Below the pieces are notes generated by a model. It was not told where the DNA came from and did not search any database. It saw only the letters and a list, made by a program, of their open reading frames with translations. A program made the position numbers and the translations under genes. From Lepidurus packardi (taxonomy: Eukaryota > Arthropoda > Branchiopoda > Notostraca > Triopsidae), in NCBI GenBank assembly GCA_023053545.1, contig JAKZAN010000007.1:9486001-9550000 (forward strand): 64,000 bases of DNA. The letters are read 5' to 3'. Positions 1 through 10,796 of this stretch are shown here, piece after piece. Positions within the stretch are counted from its first letter, which is position 1. Each line of letters opens with the position of its first letter.

Positions 1-937
1 TTTCCAATGTAGACTAAGTGGCTGAACCCAACTTTTTCCTCTTGGAACTACTGGACTGGAACCCCCCCTAATAACCGTCGTTGATCCGTGGCGTTGAAAC
101 ATTCCTGGGCCAAGTCAATACGCTAGCAAAGGTCTCCCTATCACTTTTACTCGGCGTTTTAGAAGCCTCGGAGCAAGGTTTTTGGGGTCTCAACTCGGCC
201 TCCAAAAGTTCGACGTACCCCACAGTACCACGTCAGGGAGGAAGGGCCGATAACAATGAATAGATGAATAGGAACAAAAGCTGCTTTTGACGGTTAGGCA
301 ACGCCACCGTATGGGGCGATGTAAACAAGCTACACTTGTACTCCCAATATGTCTATCTCTTCCGTCAACGATACATTGTGTAGACATCTGCATGTGTACT
401 GTACGGTACTCTTTTGGTCGTGTTTTGGTCAAACTTGGCCAGCTTGGCCAGCTTCACCGTGCGTTGACTCTTGTTCAAGTCTTGTTCAATAGAAACCAGA
501 CAAAATAAAACGAGAAAAAAAGAAACAGCGACAAGATTGATCTCAAGTGCCTGCTGCTCACTGCTCAACGTTCAGGACCTTCTTGGATGGACATTAGGAA
601 TTCTTGTCATGTGGTAGGGACAGGTTTTCTCGTGTCTCTTTAAGCCTTGTCCTTCCACTTTGGGCTAAAGTAACCCGAGTTCAAGATTTCCTGTTGACCT
701 GAGACTGTTCATCCAACTTTCGAGGCCTTTTGCTCTGCTTTCTGCCGTTTCGGCCACCTACAATCTCAATTACCTCCTGTTCTACCGCCCCTTTCCTTGG
801 CAGTAATCCTTTATCTTAACAAACGTTTCCTTTAAGTCGAGATCATAGTCGGCTGCATGTAGGAAGTCAGTGTACTGTTAACTTATCGCACATTCTCACC
901 GACTTTTAGCACCTTTCAACACCTTTCAGCTCCAAAA
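1..937. other. intergenic, no supported gene
   Basis: I see no exon with a recognisable protein, no RNA gene and no clear repeat here. Short open frames exist on both strands but look like chance. The last part (from about 900) leads into the tandem array that follows. Confidence 0.5.
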
Positions 938-1975
938 CGCCTCAGGAAGGATCAATAGCGAGTACATTCCAAGTTTGAGTTCAAGTACACTCCGAGTACA
1001 TTCCAAGTGTACATTCCAGCTTTTGGTCTTCAAAGTCGTTAAAGGCAGAAGAAACAAAGTTACGCCTCAGGAAGGATCAATAGCGAGTACATTCCAAGTT
1101 TGAGTTCAAGTACATTCCAAGTGTACATTCCAAGTTTGGGCGAAGAAATGAAGACATTTGGTCTTCCAAGTCGTCAAAGGCAGAAGAAACAAAGTTACGC
1201 CTCAGGAAGGATCAATAGCGAGTACATTCCAAGTTTGAGTTCAAGTACACTCCGAGTACATTCCAAGTGTACATTCCAGCTTTTGGTCTTCAAAGTCGTT
1301 AAAGGCAGAAGAAACAAAGTTACGCCTCAGGAAGGATCAATAGCGAGTACATTCCAAGTTTGAGTTCAAGTACATTCCAAGTGTACATTCCAAGTTTGGG
1401 CGAAGAAATGAAGACATTTGGTCTTCCAAGTCGTCAAAGGCAGAAGAAACAAAGTTACGCCTCAGGAAGGATCAATAGCGAGTACATTCCAAGTTTGAGT
1501 TCAAGTACATTCCGGGTACATTCCAAGTTTGGGCGAACAAATGAAGACATTTGGTCTTCAAAGTCGTTAAAGGCAGAAGAAACAAAGTTACGCTTCAGGA
1601 AGGATCAATAGCGAGTACATTCCAAGTTTGAGTTCAAGTACACTCCGAGTACATTCCAAGTGTACATTCCAGCTTTTGGTCTTCAAAGTCGTTAAAGGCA
1701 GAAGAAACAAAGTTACGCCTCAGGAAGGATCAATAGCGAGTACATTCCAAGTTTGAGTTCAAGTACATTCCGGGTACATTCCAAGTTTGGGCGAACAAAT
1801 GAAGACATTTGGTCTTCAAAGTCGTTAAAGGCAGAAGAAACAAAGTTACGCCTCAGGAAGGATCAATAGCGAGTACATTCCAAGTTTGAGTTCAAGTACA
1901 CTCCGAGTACATTCCAAGTTTGGGCGAGGAAATGAAGACATTTGGTCTGAAAGAATGTCTTGGAAGTCTTCAAAG
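938..1975. repeat. tandem satellite, about 125/135-bp units
   Basis: Eight copies of one unit begin with CGCCTCAGGAAGGATCAATA (one copy has CGCTTCAGG) at about 938, 1063, 1198, 1323, 1458, 1591, 1716 and 1849. Spacings are 125, 135, 125, 135, 133, 125 and 133, so two unit types largely alternate as a higher-order dimer of about 260 bp. Each unit contains several ACATTCCAAGT-like sub-repeats. Open frames of 83-87 codons within it are copies of each other, created by the repeat, not genes. Confidence 0.9.
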
Positions 1976-3061
1976 GCAGAAGTTGAAGGCAGAAGAAAAG
2001 AAGTTGTTGGACCGAGTTTATGGATGTTCCTTACGGGGCTTTGACTGGATCTCATTAAGCGCAGATTGCTCATTATGTTGGGTAGATTAGGGTATTAGAC
2101 CGATATGGAGTGTTCGTAAAGCCTTCGTGAGCAAGAATAGCCATAACTTCCATTTATTAGTTGAAAGGGGGAGGTGTTTTCTTGTTTCGAGAATGGATTG
2201 GAGTTTCGGGTGGCGGTAGGGATCGAGGGAACGTTGTTCCGAATATGAGACGAGGTCTTGGCGTTTCATAGCTCAACTCCGGAGGTGGCCCGAAAGGTAA
2301 TAGCATTCGATTAGACTTCTTTTAAGACGTCCTTGAATCTTACTACGATGGATCACTCCTTAAGGTTCAATTGCTATCACGATCCTTGCCAAAAGACTGG
2401 CCTTAAGGATTGTTGCGACGAACACAGAAGCCAAAACTGGCAGGTTCCAAGTTGACGTATTGTTCGTAACTTTTTTTCATTTTTTAAGTATTCCCCCCTC
2501 CTTAAGCTTCAACAAAGCAATCACGACTGTCATCACGCTCAGTTTATTCGCGAAATAATCACTCGTTTCTCAAACGTGATGAGCTCGTAATAAAAAAGGA
2601 AGAGAAAGTGGTTTCCAGCTCCGTCCTTCGAGATTGTATTCCAATACCCTTAAAGCCGCAGGAGAGCCCTGTCCTGTCTTCAGGATGGACCTTTTTCTCG
2701 ACATTGAAGATTGGCTTTTCTTAGTCTTATGGCTTGTCAAGATCAAATAGATCCGGGTAGCTCCCACTGGCAACCCTGCTGAAGCTACAAACCCTGCTAA
2801 AAGCGTAGATAATAGTGTGTCTTTGTCACGTCTGCCAAATGTCACGCACATTTTTTGGCTCCTTCCAGTAAATTTGGTGCCAAATTTACTAGATTTACTA
2901 GATACCACCTAGATTCGTCAATACCGGCTAATTTGCCGCATCAATACCGGCCAATACCCGGCAATGAAACAATTTTCTGATTCAAATGAAGTAAGAATCA
3001 AAACTTGTGAGAACGCCCAAGGAGCTAACCACGCTTCCCACCAGTGAAGAAAAAACCTGAC
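1976..3061. other. intergenic, no supported gene
   Basis: No recognisable exon. A 112-codon open frame on the minus strand (2570-2908) has no family resemblance I can name and no splice context that supports it. Confidence 0.45.
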
Positions 3062-3182
3062 TTGTTACATTTAGTGCGCACTGAGTGCACTGAGTGCGAA
3101 CCTGGATGCACTGAGTGTGCACTAGGGTGCACCGAGTGTGCACTAGTGTGCTCCGAGTGCGCACTAGGGTGCACCGAGTGCT
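3062..3182. repeat. AGTGC/GTGCAC minisatellite
   Basis: A run of short imperfect repeats built on the core GTGCACTGAGTGC/GTGCACTAGGGTG. It is one of several loci in this window (also about 5140-5220, 5478-5547, 10797-10960, 18440-18500, 34683-34776) sharing the inverted core AGTGC...GCACT. Open frames through it encode only Cys/Thr/His/Gln-rich repeats. Confidence 0.8.
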
Positions 3183-4200
3183 GTCGGAATTTGGAAAGAT
3201 ACATCGGTTTCTGCCCTTGAATTCTAAACTCGTTGGGAATCTGGGAGAAAATCAAGCGTTCTAACCTCTGGGATGTCATGTATTTCTACGAATCCAAGAA
3301 ACTTTCTCTTGATAATTGTATTAATTTACATCTGCTCGGAGTTTGTATTGTATTTCAGCACAATCTTGCAACATCGTAACGGACTATCTTTATAGGATAT
3401 TTGGCTGAGAGCGTTTTAATCCTCACTGGAGTGGTCATTATGGGAAAAAGGGGCTTTACAGGTTCTGTTTGACGTAAAAAAAAGACTCGATTGGCCCAGC
3501 GTTTAGATATGTCTGTGTTCTGCCCTTTAGCCTTAGCGTGGCCTTAGCCAAAGATAACGGTACAACGCGAACGCCTATTGACCTCCTCTGAAATACAAGT
3601 TTTTGAAATTCGGTTTGTCCTACTACGACTGTCTTTTTTTCTGCTTTTCTTTACAAGAGCAAAAACATGCACCTGCGTGGTTAAGGAACCAGATTCCATA
3701 TCCTCGACTCATATTCACGAATAGCTCACAAAAACGACATGGCATCCTTTCCTCATTATACTAATTTCTTTTGAATGCACCAAATGCCTTGTATCCTTAT
3801 ATGTGTGTAGACTAAGTCCAACTCAGTTTGTTCTCCTCAGATTGCTATTCCTATTTGCTATTTCAGCCACCACTTTCTCTTGGTCAGTCGGTTGCATATT
3901 CAGGTCTGGGTAACTATGGTTAATGACTGTAGATTACGAGCGGCCGAATTAGTTCAAGGGAATTTTTTTTCCTCCAGATTTTCACTGACCAAACGACTGA
4001 CCAAACCTCAAGTCATGCGAAGCTGCAGTAAAAAAAAATAAAAATAAAAAAAATGAAGAACCGTGACTTAGCAATCTGTAGAAACATATTCACATCCCAC
4101 AGCTTTCCCTTTTCTGATAATAATAACTTGGTAATAAGATGTTGCCCCTTCGCGTTCGTTTTCCATGACTCTGATTGATAATAGAAATGAAAATGGAATC

Positions 4201-4201
<1 letters not shown>
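3183..4201. other. intergenic, no supported gene
   Basis: AT-rich sequence without a recognisable exon. It could hold the promoter or upstream non-coding exons of the membrane protein gene that follows, but nothing in the sequence fixes this. Confidence 0.4.
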
Positions 4202-4272
<71 letters not shown>

Positions 4273-4448
4273 GTGTGTAAATTTTTGTTTTTATTTTTTT
4301 GGTGTGTAAATTTTTGTTTTTATTTTTTTTGGTGTGTAAATTTTTGTTTTTATTTTTTTTTGGTGTGTAAATTTTTGTTTTTATTTTTTTGGTGTGTAAA
4401 TTTTTGTTTTTAATTTTGGTGTGTAAATTTTTGTTTTTATTTTTTTGG
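4202..4448. repeat. T70 homopolymer followed by T-rich tandem repeats
   Basis: About 70 consecutive T residues (4202-4271) are followed by about six units of GGTGTGTAAATTTTTGTTTT plus a further T run (period about 28-31 bp) up to about 4448. It ends just before an ATTAG acceptor-like site at 4455-4459 and the first clear coding exon at 4472, so on the plus strand it could act as a very long pyrimidine tract. Confidence 0.9.
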
Positions 4449-4471
4449 TGTATAATTAGGTGTTGTCGATA

Positions 4472-7053
4472 ATGGGAAGCTTCTTGGCGGAGTATCTACC
4501 CAATTGGCCTTATTCGGCAACCGTTTTGGGGTTGGGAGTCACTCAGTTGTTGTTAGTGGTAGTTTTGATGACTTCAGTTGATCCTGCTTGGAGGCATTGG
4601 ATGTCCCTTTCGTTGAAACCTAAACCAAAGCCTCGGCCACGACCAGCAGCTGGTGCTACTGCTGGTAGTACACCCCCGCTGCACAAGGAAATTTCCTCGA
4701 CGGGTAAAAATAAGATTCCAGGCGATAAAAGATGGGGTTTATTGAGAAGATTCGCCACGCTTTTCTCTTTTTCCGGGATTTTCTCCTAATTTTCTCCCGT
4801 TTTTTTCTTTGTTTCCGACTTTTCCGGGATTTTTATGGCGCTGTAGACGAAGAGGAACGCTTTCGCTTGGGACTCTACAATCATGACAATACTGAAGTGA
4901 AATTCCCCCTAACCAACGGATCCTTGTTTGCAAGCTTGATGGCAGCTGAGAATCAGGGCCTGACGGGTGCAGACAACAGGCGAGGTAAGCCTATACCTTG
5001 GATAATCGGATTTACAATCTGGGACTAGAAAACGGAGAAGGGTTCGTTTTAGTTCCACTTTTAGGAGGGATATTCTCTCCCACATTGTTCAGAATGTTAA
5101 GAGTATTTAAAAACAGAAATTTTTCAGCCTTCCTAAGCCCCAGTGCACTCTAGTGCGCACTCAGTGCAATGTAGTGCGCACTCAGTGCAATTTAGTGCGC
5201 ACTCAGTGCACTGCCTGCGAACAATTTTTTTAAGGTACATCCATGAATCTTCGATAAGAAGAGATGGACAAAAATTCTGACTTGTGCCACTTTAAAAAGA
5301 AATGTTTACAAAGATATTTTGGGATGCAAAATACCTTGGGTAATCGGATTTACAATCTGGGACTAGAAAACGGAGAAGGGTTCGTTTTAGTTCCACTTTT
5401 CGGAGGGATATTCTCTCCCACATTGTTCAGAATGTTAAGAGTACTTAAAAACAGAAATTTTTCAGCCTTCCAAAGCCCCAGTGCACCCTCAGTGCACTCT
5501 AGTGCGCACCCAGTGCAATCTAGTGCGCACTCAGTGCACCTGCGAACAATTCTTTTTCAGGTAAATCCACGAATCTTCGATAAGAAGAGATGGACACCAA
5601 TTCTGACTTGTGCCACTTTAAAAAAAAATGTTTGGGATGCTTACGTAAGGGAGATTCAAGGCGGCATTATTGCCCAATTGCCAGTAAATATGTCAATACC
5701 GTAGGCCGCAGAGCGTAACACGTTTAATCGACCATAAAAAGAAAGAAAAGGACAAAAAAATACACACATGACGTCTAAAAAAGGCATTTTTTTCAATACT
5801 GTTGTTCTGTAGGGCGTGACCGAAGAACCTCACGAATGGGCGTGTCCGCGTATGAACACCGCCGCCATTCCCATGCTCACCACGCTTTGCTGAACTCGTT
5901 CGGTCCCACATCTTTGCCCGATTCGCTCAATCAAGATGTGATCCCTTCATCATCCCTGAGTAGTTTCGGCAAGGCGAAAGTCCACGACCATGGCACTCCA
6001 GAACCGCATTCCATGGAACCCTTCTATAGTGACCCTTTGCCTAGTCTGGAATCTACGCCTGACAAAATGCGAACGGAGCCCATCTACGCCACCTTGTCCG
6101 AGACGCTGGGCTCTTGCGGGACCTTAATTAGCGTGGATAACAATTCCGACATTGAATCCGTGGACGCCAACGATGACTTTGTCTTCCATGACACCCGCTC
6201 TTCACGCCAAAACTTAAACGAGCTGGTCGAAGTGGATGAAGTGGAAGAAGTCACGCAAACTGTTGCGAAACCGTCCACGCCCGTGTCGGCAGTGAAACCG
6301 CGAGTGAAATTAGCCCGATCGGGCACTTACCGCATCTTGTGCAACGGTTTGGAGACGTTCGTAGTGAATTCCAAGATGGCGAGCGAGAGCCAGCATGGCT
6401 TGGTCACGTGTGTCTCGTCACTTCCCGTTAATGGCGGCGTGGCTGCTGCGGCCGACGCGCGCGAAACGGAAACGCTGGCCCGGCGCGGGTTGATTACCTC
6501 GCTCTCGATGAACGATTTGGACATGGTAGACGACGACAGTGGTCAAGAACTCTTAGTAACGGTGCCCATCAAAAGTGACTCGATGTTATCGCTCTATCAC
6601 ATCCCATCAAGCGAGAACAAACTAGAGAATAACAAGGGTCCCTCGAAGGAGCCACCAGCGCGTGGCAGGGAGTGTTTACCCAAAAACTTGCGTTCTTCCA
6701 TTGAATTGGCCAAGTATCAATGGGACGACAAGCAGAGGTTACGTGCGCCCACGAAAAGTGCATCGCGGCCCTCGATTTTAAACGACTGCAATCTTGCCAA
6801 TCAGCCGAAGAGCAGCGCTAATGGTGCTCACTACCGCAAACGTTCGCATCGGGGCCGAACCGCGGTGCTAAAACGGTTCCAGCAGCGGCAGTTGCTCGAA
6901 TCCAAGATGGCGGCGGATGGAATGCCAACCTTTGTTTCTATTGAACACCTCAGTCTAGCCTTGACTCAATCACCGGTGGCCTATTTGGACAACGGTGAAG
7001 AAATCTCGACGAGCTCCGAAAGGAAAACTGTTTTTGTCAGCGAATATTTGTAA
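4472..7053 (+). CDS. uncharacterised single-pass membrane protein
   Basis: I do not recognise this gene. Three exons (4472-4703, 4847-4984, 5813-7053) join in phase through GT-AG introns to give 536 residues. The chosen start is the first ATG after the T-rich repeat; an acceptor-like ATTAG at 4455-4459, with an open frame from 4460, means upstream exons are possible. Residues about 15-36 form one hydrophobic segment, followed by a Lys/Pro-rich stretch (KPKPKPRPRP). The rest is Ser/Thr- and charge-rich, probably disordered, with an acidic patch near residue 220 (EVDEVEEV) and a basic patch HYRKRSHRGRTAVLKR towards the C-terminus. The short N-terminus, single membrane segment and long polar tail would suit a type III or tail-in-cytosol membrane protein; function unknown. 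Confidence 0.7.
4993..5640 (+). repeat. 338-bp tandem duplication inside an intron
   Basis: Within intron 2 (4985-5812) of the membrane protein gene, a segment starting ATACCTTGG at 4993 recurs at 5331 (offset 338). Both copies carry ATCGGATTTACAATCTGGGA, the GTGCAC minisatellite block (5138-5219 and 5478-5547) and GAATCTTCGATAAGAAGAGA. The duplicate keeps a 146-codon frame open across 5264-5704, which I regard as repeat-derived. Confidence 0.85.
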
Positions 7054-7856
7054 ATTTTTTTTTGGGGGGGGAGAGAAAAAAAAGGACTTGTATACGGTGG
7101 TTTTCAGAGTTCATCACGTACAAATGCTCAGCACCAAAACCCTGCCCCCTCTTTTTATTGTGAACCCTTATAAAGGAGATTTGATGTAAAAAGATACATG
7201 CTCATACACGGTTTTTTATGCGCAAATTGAATTTGAGGGAATTTCAACTGACTTTTTTTCCAAGGAATTCTTAGATAATTGTTTCTTAGATAATCGCTTT
7301 TGTTTTCTGAATATATATCCATGATTTTACCTTATGGTATGTCGTTTTTCGCCCAGTCAGGAAGGAAACAAATTTGAAAAGTGCAGTTCTATTCCTATTG
7401 GCCGCCTGCGGCGTCTCGTTTGGCGAACGTTTTTGTTCGATTTTGTTCTTCAAAATGGCGGAGAACAGACTTTGGGACTTTAAGAAATGCTCAACATTAG
7501 TACAGAACGAAATTGATATAGCATTTTACCTTCAAGTTATGATGGGGACCGTAATGCTTAGGGTATTACTTGAACTTCATAATGTTTGAACTGTTGTGTT
7601 GGTAAACAACAGCACTGCGCACGATCCTTAAGCGTGGGGCACAATTTTTAATTTGTCACTTATGTTTAACTAATTCGCTTTCAAAGAATTTGCAGAGAGA
7701 ACAAGCAGAATTTACACTGGTTAACTTTAGAGTTTTTTACTTATTGTTTATAAGATTTTTGCTTATTATTCCCCTTTTAGCACAAAGAAAGTAATAAAAA
7801 CAACACAAGCACAACCCGAAAACACCCAAGCGCGCAGGTTAGGCGAAAACGCAGTG
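7054..7856. other. intergenic / 3' flank, no supported gene
   Basis: AT-rich 3' flank of the membrane protein gene. No recognisable exon or RNA gene; a G-run (GGGGGGG) lies just after the stop codon. The end leads directly into the palindrome at 7857. Confidence 0.45.
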
Positions 7857-7908
7857 CGGCGAATCGAGGTTCCGGCTTAAACGTTTGAGCCGGAACCTCG
7901 ATTCGCCG
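7857..7908. repeat. 52-bp palindrome with perfect 21-bp arms
   Basis: Arms 7857-7877 (CGGCGAATCGAGGTTCCGGC plus T) and 7888-7908 are exact reverse complements. The 10-base centre (TAAACGTTTG) itself contains the palindrome AAACGTTT, so only one T/G pair interrupts complete symmetry. It is more GC-rich than its surroundings. It is not a tRNA and is not followed by a T run, so an RNA-polymerase terminator is unlikely. It could form a strong hairpin or cruciform. Confidence 0.95.
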
Positions 7909-7942
7909 TGCCTAAATGGCGCGTAAAACCGTTTGATCTTTG

Positions 7943-8187
7943 TTAGCTAATATTTGAACCGTTCGAGCCACAGAAATGAGTTCAAGTTCTTTAATTTCAG
8001 AAAAATACGCCGTTTCTTGTATAAAAAGCGGACATTCATAGCGTTTCGCACTTAGTTTTGCTTAGCTTAGCTAATATTTGAACCGTTCGAGCCACAGAAA
8101 TGAGTTTAATTTCTTTATTTTCAGAAAAATACGCCGTTTCTTTTGGTATAAAAAGGGACATTCATAGCGTTTCGCACTTAGTTTTGC
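7943..8187 (+). promoter_or_regulatory. 124-bp tandem duplication, each copy with a TATA box
   Basis: Two near-identical copies (7943-8066 and 8067-8187) begin TTAGCTAATATTTGAACCGT and end CATAGCGTTTCGCACTTAGT. Each has TATAAAAAG (8020-8028 and 8147-8155) about 30 bp upstream of the conserved GTTTCGCACTTAG, the layout of a TATA promoter. No plus-strand gene is recognisable downstream; transcription would run antisense into the 3' end of EEF1AKMT4. The promoter reading is inference, the duplication is directly visible. Confidence 0.6.
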
Positions 8188-8220
8188 ATGTGTTCTTAGT
8201 CATGCGTAAAGGAGCGTTTG

Positions 8221-9077
8221 TTACAGTTCTATATCCATGTTGCTTAAATAGTTTTCGTTTTCTTCGGCAGGTAAAGACACAATTGGGGCAGTTGAAGTAG
8301 GCGAAAGTTCAGTGAGCTCTTGAGATAGGCATTTCCCTTTGGTCATTACGTAGAAAAAGAAGTGGAACATATCGCCAAATGTTTCCATATGCAAGTCCCA
8401 ATCATATTTTAATTTGGCGTAGACTCGTTTGCGGAAATGGGGTTGAGCGAAAGTTATGGAGATCAAGCGACCATTAGGCCTGAGCATTTTACTCACCTGA
8501 AACGATTTCAAAGATAGAATGTTTTCTAAAAAGGGAAATTCCTTATCGATCGAGTACTTTGCCTAATATGTTGTCCATGGTAGCTTCGGCAGCCAAAGAT
8601 AATTTCCATGGGTCTTTCTCTCCTACTAAAAGGGCATCTAAAGTAGCTTTCTCTAACACGACATCAAAGGAAGCATCTGGAAATGTCATGCTTTGGATGT
8701 CCATAACATGCCACGTCATCGCTCTGGTGGCGTCGTTTTTTTCCCGCATATTGGCGATAACCACTGGTGAATAGTCGACATTCACGACGTGTTCAAAACC
8801 ATCACGAAACAGCTCTTCACTCAGTGTGCTGTTACCACATCCTTTTCAAAAGAGAGGAAAGAAGATTAGAGGGAACGATTCCGTTGGAGAAAGTTGAATG
8901 TTTAACGGTTCCTTTACCCAAGATTAGAATCGTGTCCGTTTTCTTCACATGCAAATGCACGAGCTTTTGAAAGGCTTCGTAACTCTTGCACCAATCGAAA
9001 CTGCTCTCATTAGCATATCTTTCATTCCAGTACCCGATATCATTGTACTCGTCATTATTTCCTGGTAACGTCGTCAT
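8221..9077 (-). CDS. EEF1AKMT4: EEF1A lysine methyltransferase 4
   Basis: A class I SAM-dependent methyltransferase that in animals trimethylates a lysine of translation elongation factor eEF1A. Three exons (9077-8918, 8841-8558, 8496-8221) join in phase to 239 residues, close to the human protein (about 255). Visible family marks: an N-terminal WNERY motif, SAM motif I ILILGCGNS formed exactly across the first intron (residues about 50-58), NVDYSPVVI, the diagnostic FDVVLEKATLDALL, VSKMLRPNGRLISITFAQPHFR, and a C-terminal FHFFFYVM block. The start is the only ATG ahead of the WNERY motif. It is divergent from TMEM177. The two TATA-bearing repeats abut its 3' end. In vertebrates this gene neighbours or is fused in transcripts to ECE2; no such neighbour is seen here. 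Confidence 0.92.
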
Positions 9078-9639
9078 TCTAAACCAAGATTTTTCAAATT
9101 TAAACTCCCGCCTTTTAATAAAATGCCTTAAAATGCCTCTAAAAGCCGCTAGATGGCAGCGTCTCCTTCAAACTTGCCTAAATTCCGCTACCACGTTATT
9201 CTCTCGTTTGTTTTTTTCTAAACTTACCCCTTTTAATTTTCGTTGTCTTTCAAATCGTGGAACTCATACAATATTAATCGTGGAAAAAAATACAATATTA
9301 AAAATTGTCTTATTTTGCTATGCAAGGGAATTACACAGCAGAGAATTACAAACTTTACTATCGAGAATAGAACACGATAGATAATCGCTTAAACTTGTTG
9401 AGACGACACGGCGTGTCGTTTTTGTTTACATTTGTCATTTACTAATTCAATCGTCAATCGTGCCGTTTCCTTAATCCCACGTGGTTTTCCTATTGGTAAG
9501 GTAGCTATTTAAAACAGTTAAAATTTTCTTTTACTTACGTATTACATATTTAGACACATTTAAGTGCAATAGAACATACATTGCGTTTTAATAATGAATT
9601 TATTTGGTTCTCCAGGAATAGGATTCTGATTGGCATCAC
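9078..9639. promoter_or_regulatory. divergent intergenic region EEF1AKMT4 / TMEM177
   Basis: The 562 bp between the two start codons must hold both promoters. It is AT-rich and shows no recognisable exon. A short inverted repeat ACACGGCGTGT lies near 9407. No clear TATA box in a convincing position, as is usual for housekeeping genes. Confidence 0.5.
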
Positions 9640-10719
9640 ATGGCTCCGAAAACCAAGTGGGTTAATTGGTTTGCTAGCGATGCAGGCCAACAGTTTATGG
9701 GGTGTGTTGCTATCGGAGCAGGCGTTGGAGGTTACGCCTTAACTTGGCTTCCCAACACCTTTTTATTGGGTAAATTTGAAGAAGTGGTCCGTCTCTACAG
9801 GTTTGTCAAATTTGGGTCCTCAAACCGTTCTAATTTTACTTCTCTTTTGTTTTGCTAGAAAAGGCGAAAGTGTGTCTGTACCAGCAGAAGTTGTCGCACG
9901 AGCTGGAACGGTGAAACATGATCTCAAAATCCGGGATTTGGACAAAGATCTCGTTAAGCTTTTCACCGTCTACGGTTTCGACGTCTTCCATGCGGGAAGT
10001 CTATCGTACAATACGGGGGGCATTGTGGGCGTGCCCATTAATTTTGGGTACAAGACAGTGGACGACATCGACAAGAGCAGTATATTGGTGAGTTGCTTGT
10101 CATCTCGATGACTGTTACTAATAGTGCGGACGCTTGACGCTAGGTGGAGCAAAGCACGGTCCATTGGTCGACGCCCGAGGGTGTAACGTTACAGAACGCG
10201 TTACTTTTATCCGAAGAAGCTCAGAAATTCGCCTTAGCGCGTGAGATATCACAGTTGACGACGCAGGAAGTTACACTGCATAGTCTTTTGAATACGGCTG
10301 GAATTGTCGTGTATTACACCTTAGTGTATAGGGCCAATAGGAAGTTAAAAGCGTTTGAACGCCCCCTGGGCTTCCGCGTTATTTTGTATAGCATTCTAGG
10401 CTTGTTCGCTGGTACTTTCTGGCTTCTTATGAAGGATGCTACTACACTGTACTATGAAAGAGCCGCTGATCACAAAGCCATGATGGATCCTAGTTATACG
10501 CGAGGAGCAGTTGAGTTTTACACCAAGCAATTGCAGCGTAATGTAGCACTAAGGGGTTTGCTGGGTGATAAAGGACCAGACACCTATTCAGCTTATGGTA
10601 ATGTCAATTATGGGTTTCGCACCCCTCATGTGCCCATCACGGATCGACTACTCCTAGCTGAAACGCGTTTGGCAAGCTTGCAGCTAGAAGATCAAACCTT
10701 GCCCTTGGTAAATGTTTAG
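9640..10719 (+). CDS. TMEM177: transmembrane protein 177, mitochondrial COX2 biogenesis
   Basis: TMEM177 is a mitochondrial inner-membrane protein that associates with COX20 and stabilises newly made COX2 during complex IV assembly. Exons 9640-9800, 9859-10087 and 10144-10719 join in phase to 321 residues (human 311). Supporting motifs are the N-terminal membrane segment after MAPKTKWVNWF, VGVPINFGYK, the highly characteristic EEAQKFALAREI, two further membrane segments (TAGIVVYYTLVY and VILYSILGLFAGTFWLLM), and the C-terminal GAVEFYTKQLQRNVALRGLL followed by GDKG and YSAYGNVN. A polyadenylation signal AATAAA follows at 10752. The 3' half of its last exon has been copied twice downstream as part of the P450 duplication block. 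Confidence 0.92.
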
Positions 10720-10751
10720 GAAACTCAAAGTATTGTAATTGTTGCTTAAAT

Positions 10752-10757
10752 AATAAA
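10752..10757 (+). terminator. polyadenylation signal AATAAA of TMEM177
   Basis: AATAAA 33 bp after the TMEM177 stop codon, followed by a TG/T-rich stretch. A degraded version persists in both downstream TMEM177 relics. Confidence 0.7.
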
Positions 10758-10796
10758 ACAGTAGAAACTTGACTTTGCGACATTTTTTTATGTATT

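Noticed and set aside
938-1975. Possible CRISPR-like array
   Set aside because: Monomers of 125-135 bp repeat in full with no unique spacers, in a eukaryotic genome; it is a satellite.
2570-2908. 112-codon minus-strand open frame
   Set aside because: No family resemblance and no upstream or downstream exons; left as intergenic.
5264-5704. 146-codon open frame on the plus strand
   Set aside because: It lies in an intron, spans the 338-bp duplication and the GTGCAC minisatellite, and its product contains the repeat as SVHSSAHPVQ-type peptides. It resembles no family.
7857-7908. tRNA or other structured RNA gene at the palindrome
   Set aside because: The arms form one uninterrupted hairpin; there is no cloverleaf, no anticodon loop and no A/B box arrangement.
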